64,000 nt of DNA from Amycolatopsis rubida (GTDB taxonomy: Bacteria; Actinomycetota; Actinomycetes; Mycobacteriales; Pseudonocardiaceae). The notes beneath the pieces are model-generated. The model searched no databases. It was not told where the DNA came from and saw only the letters and a program-made list of their open reading frames with translations. Both the position numbers and the translations under genes were made by a program. The first letter of the stretch is position 1; every line of letters begins with the position of its first letter. The stretch covers positions 1,178,001 through 1,242,000 of the forward strand of contig NZ_FOWC01000001.1 of the NCBI RefSeq assembly GCF_900115345.1. Reading direction: 5' to 3'. Positions 62,262 to 64,000 of this stretch are shown here, piece after piece.

Positions 62262-62947
62262 TCTGTCCGCTTCGCGTCGGCGGCGGATTTCACCAGCAGT
62301 TCCAGCATCGCGGTCTCCGCGTCGATCGGGTCGTGCGCGGCGATGGCGTCCAGCACTCGCCGGTGGCTCGGAACCGGATCGTCGGCGGGACCGGCGCTGT
62401 GCACGAGCTTGTCCCGCTCTGCCAAGCCGATCGCGATGACGCGTTCGATCTGGAGCAGGAAGTTGTTGTGCGCTGCGGTCAACAGGCCGCGGTGGAACGC
62501 CAGATCCGCTTCGACGCTCGCTTCCAGGTCCGGTGCGGAGACCATCGCGTCGAGCGCGGACGCCAGCGCGGCAAGGTCTTCGGCGGTCGCGCGTTCTGCC
62601 GCCAGCCGTGCTGCCGCGGGCTCGACCACCGCGCGTACTTCGGCCAATTCGTCCAGCAGACCGGCGTTTCCGCGTGCGGTGGTTTGCCAGCGCATGACGT
62701 CGGCGTCGAGCAGTTGCCAGTTCTCGCGTGGTTGCACGTAGGTCCCGTGCTTCTGCCGCGCGCCGATCATTCCCTTTGCTGCCAGCACCTTCAACGCTTC
62801 CCTCAGCGCGGTGAGGCTGATGTCCAACTCCTCGCGCAGCGCGGGAAGGTCCAGCACCATGCCCTCGTGCCATTCGCCGGACAGAATGCGTGCGGCGAGC
62901 GTTTCCACGGTCTGTCCGTGCAGGCCGCGAGGGCGATGGTCGGTCAC
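62237..62947 (-). CDS. GntR/FadR-type regulator (FCD domain)
   Basis: 236 residues from GTG 62947. The winged helix (VETLAARILSGEWHEGMVLDLPALREELDISLTALREALKVLAAKGMI) is followed by the wing GARQKHGTYVQP, then an FCD domain with the metal-ligand pattern ADLAFHRGLLTAAHN and HRRVLDAI. Its GTG overlaps the lactonase stop (GTGA). FCD regulators usually bind small acids or sugar acids, which fits the co-transcribed lactonase. It overlaps the convergent GlxA-type gene by 25 bases. Confidence 0.92.
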   Translation of the reverse strand: MTDHRPRGLHGQTVETLAARILSGEWHEGMVLDLPALREELDISLTALREALKVLAAKGMIGARQKHGTYVQPRENWQLLDADVMRWQTTARGNAGLLDELAEVRAVVEPAAARLAAERATAEDLAALASALDAMVSAPDLEASVEADLAFHRGLLTAAHNNFLLQIERVIAIGLAERDKLVHSAGPADDPVPSHRRVLDAIAAHDPIDAETAMLELLVKSAADAKRTDQDVNARR

Positions 62948-63930
62948 CGGAGCGGGAGCACGCACGTCGGGGAGCCGGTCGGATACTTCCGGACCTCTGC
63001 GTTTCCCAAGTCTTTCAATGGGAAAACGGAAACGACATCGTCCTTGAAGGCCGCGGTGTAGCAGGTTCCGTCCGCTACCGCGAAGTTCCACGGGTACGAC
63101 CCGCACGGCTGATCGGCCGTCGCGCGCAGCGGGGTTCCGGCGAACGACGTGATGCATTCCGGCCCGCGATTCGACAGGTAGATCCCGGAATCGAGCACTT
63201 CCAGGTGTGCCACCAGTGATTCGCCGCCAGTCGCCGTCGCCGGAGTCGCGGCGACGAACTCGAACGCTCCCGGCGAAGTCTCCCGCAGCGTAATCAGCTC
63301 GCCGGACAATTCCCCGGCCATGTAAGCGATTCCGTCCTCGCCGCGCACGAGCTGTCGTGGCCCGGTGCCCGGCGGTAGCGACGAAACGGCCAGCGGAGTG
63401 AGTTTTCCTTCGGGAGACAGTGTGTAGCTGCGGATTTCGTCAGTGCCCAGATCGACGGCACTCACCACTGAACTGTCCGCTGACGATACCGCCATGTGGA
63501 CGTGCGGGCCTTCCTGCCGATCGGTGCGCGGCCCGCTTCCAGTGTGCTGCACCAGGTCCGTGCGTCCCTCGATCCGGCCGTCCGCGCGCAGGGCGAAGAC
63601 GGCGAGGCTGCCGCCGCCGTAGTTGGCACACAACAGAAACCGGCCGTCCGGCGTCACCGCGAGGTGACACGGGCTGGCCCCGCCGGATTCGACGACGTCG
63701 AGTGCGACCAGGCCGTCGGTGACCGACAAGGAGGTGATCTCGCCGTAGCTCGTCTCGTTGGTCGCGTACACCATCGGCAGCGCGGGATGCTGGGTCAGCC
63801 AGGTCGGCGACACCATCGGCAACGTCGAATCCGCGGTCAGTTCGCCACCGGAGCGCCGGAAAACCGCGATTCCGGTGCCGTTCCCGCCGGTTTCGGCGGT
63901 ACGGCAGCCGACGAGTACGACGTCGCTCAC
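62944..63930 (-). CDS. Lactonase-family beta-propeller protein (PF10282, 6-phosphogluconolactonase-like)
   Basis: 328 residues, repeated seven-bladed beta-propeller pattern. Family markers are SPTWLTQHPALPMVYATNE, SPCHLAVTPDGRFLLCANYGGGSLAVFAL, DRQEGPHVHMAVSS, SNRGPECITSF and YPWNFAVADG, with Asn/His residues typical of the active-site ring. It may open sugar-acid lactones. No signal peptide is present. The GTG start overlaps the preceding stop as GTGA, and the GntR gene follows in the same way, so the three genes are coupled. Confidence 0.9.
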   Translation of the reverse strand: MSDVVLVGCRTAETGGNGTGIAVFRRSGGELTADSTLPMVSPTWLTQHPALPMVYATNETSYGEITSLSVTDGLVALDVVESGGASPCHLAVTPDGRFLLCANYGGGSLAVFALRADGRIEGRTDLVQHTGSGPRTDRQEGPHVHMAVSSADSSVVSAVDLGTDEIRSYTLSPEGKLTPLAVSSLPPGTGPRQLVRGEDGIAYMAGELSGELITLRETSPGAFEFVAATPATATGGESLVAHLEVLDSGIYLSNRGPECITSFAGTPLRATADQPCGSYPWNFAVADGTCYTAAFKDDVVSVFPLKDLGNAEVRKYPTGSPTCVLPLR

Positions 63931-64000
63931 AAGCTCTCCCTCACCAATGCGGCCACTCGGACCCGGATGTCCTCGGCGGATCCACGGGTCAGCGCCGACC
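63927..64000 (-). CDS. C-terminal fragment of an upstream operon gene (cut by window end)
   Basis: The minus-strand frame reads SALTRGSAEDIRVRVAALVRESL and stops at TGA 63929-63927, which overlaps the lactonase GTG (GTGA). The remainder lies beyond 64000. It is co-translated with the lactonase and regulator; the family is not identifiable from 23 residues. Confidence 0.6.
   Translation of the reverse strand, partial: SALTRGSAEDIRVRVAALVRESL

Overview
The window is about 70% G+C with strong third-position GC. It carries F420-dependent oxidoreductases, EspG/WXG100-type (type VII secretion) genes, a DasR-like operator at nagA, an actinobacterial LexA (SOS) box and several apparently leaderless promoters. 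Together these point to the chromosome of a filamentous actinomycete, most likely Pseudonocardiaceae and Amycolatopsis-like (inference). I see no rRNA, tRNA, CRISPR array, transposase or integrase. The first and last genes are cut by the window ends.

Layout. 0-10 kb: an SDR oxidoreductase, a VOC protein, a DedA protein, and a translationally coupled marR/MFS/yceI operon. In that operon the MFS transporter and the YceI protein both carry carboxypeptidase-regulatory-like beta-sandwich domains. Next come a PPOX enzyme and a divergent tetR/MFS pair with two well-spaced operators. 9.3-10.1 kb: a degenerate tandem array seeded from the 3' end of the next tetR gene. 10-17 kb: tetR/NAD-epimerase pair with two operators, a methyltransferase, a glycolate-oxidase-type flavoprotein, a second DedA protein, a repeat-rich tail-anchored protein, nagA under a dre site, and a SigE-family sigma factor. 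17-25 kb: redox cluster. It holds a Baeyer-Villiger-type monooxygenase, a PF10118-type protein and a ferredoxin reductase joined by ATGA overlaps, then an MmyB-type regulator, MDR and SDR dehydrogenases, a PPOX protein and an aldo/keto reductase. 25-30 kb: LLM flavoprotein, fbaA with a strong terminator, then a scar region with an EspC-like gene and a frameshifted alpha-L-fucosidase fragment, a polytopic membrane protein and a DUF3151 gene.

30-41 kb: a DUF5753-type regulator, GNAT, a membrane diguanylate cyclase, an MFS exporter, a large FAD/NAD(P)-binding protein, a secreted GH18 enzyme, a secreted HNH nuclease, and purA with its divergent neighbour. 41-47 kb: OsmC, LLM flavoprotein, Na+/H+ antiporter, a 1.1-kb repeat-rich noncoding stretch, an APC permease, and a small unknown gene behind a perfect SOS box. 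47-56 kb: secreted GDPD, purD, and a six-gene type VII-associated cluster: EspC-like, DUF3558 lipoprotein, Pro-rich PPE-like, EspG, EspC-like, and a WXG100-transglycosylase. 55-64 kb: an aminotransferase, small membrane protein, HAD hydrolase, threonine aldolase, sigma/anti-sigma pair, TetR, an HD/RidA operon facing a GlxA-type regulator, and a lactonase/GntR operon.

How genes work together. fbaA, DUF3151, a DedA protein and purA echo a gene neighbourhood known from Mycobacterium. The redox cluster looks like a catabolic or detoxification unit in which the monooxygenase is co-translated with an electron-transfer reductase. The 50-55 kb block looks like a cargo and chaperone island for a type VII machine that must be encoded elsewhere, because no eccB/C/D/E or mycP is present.
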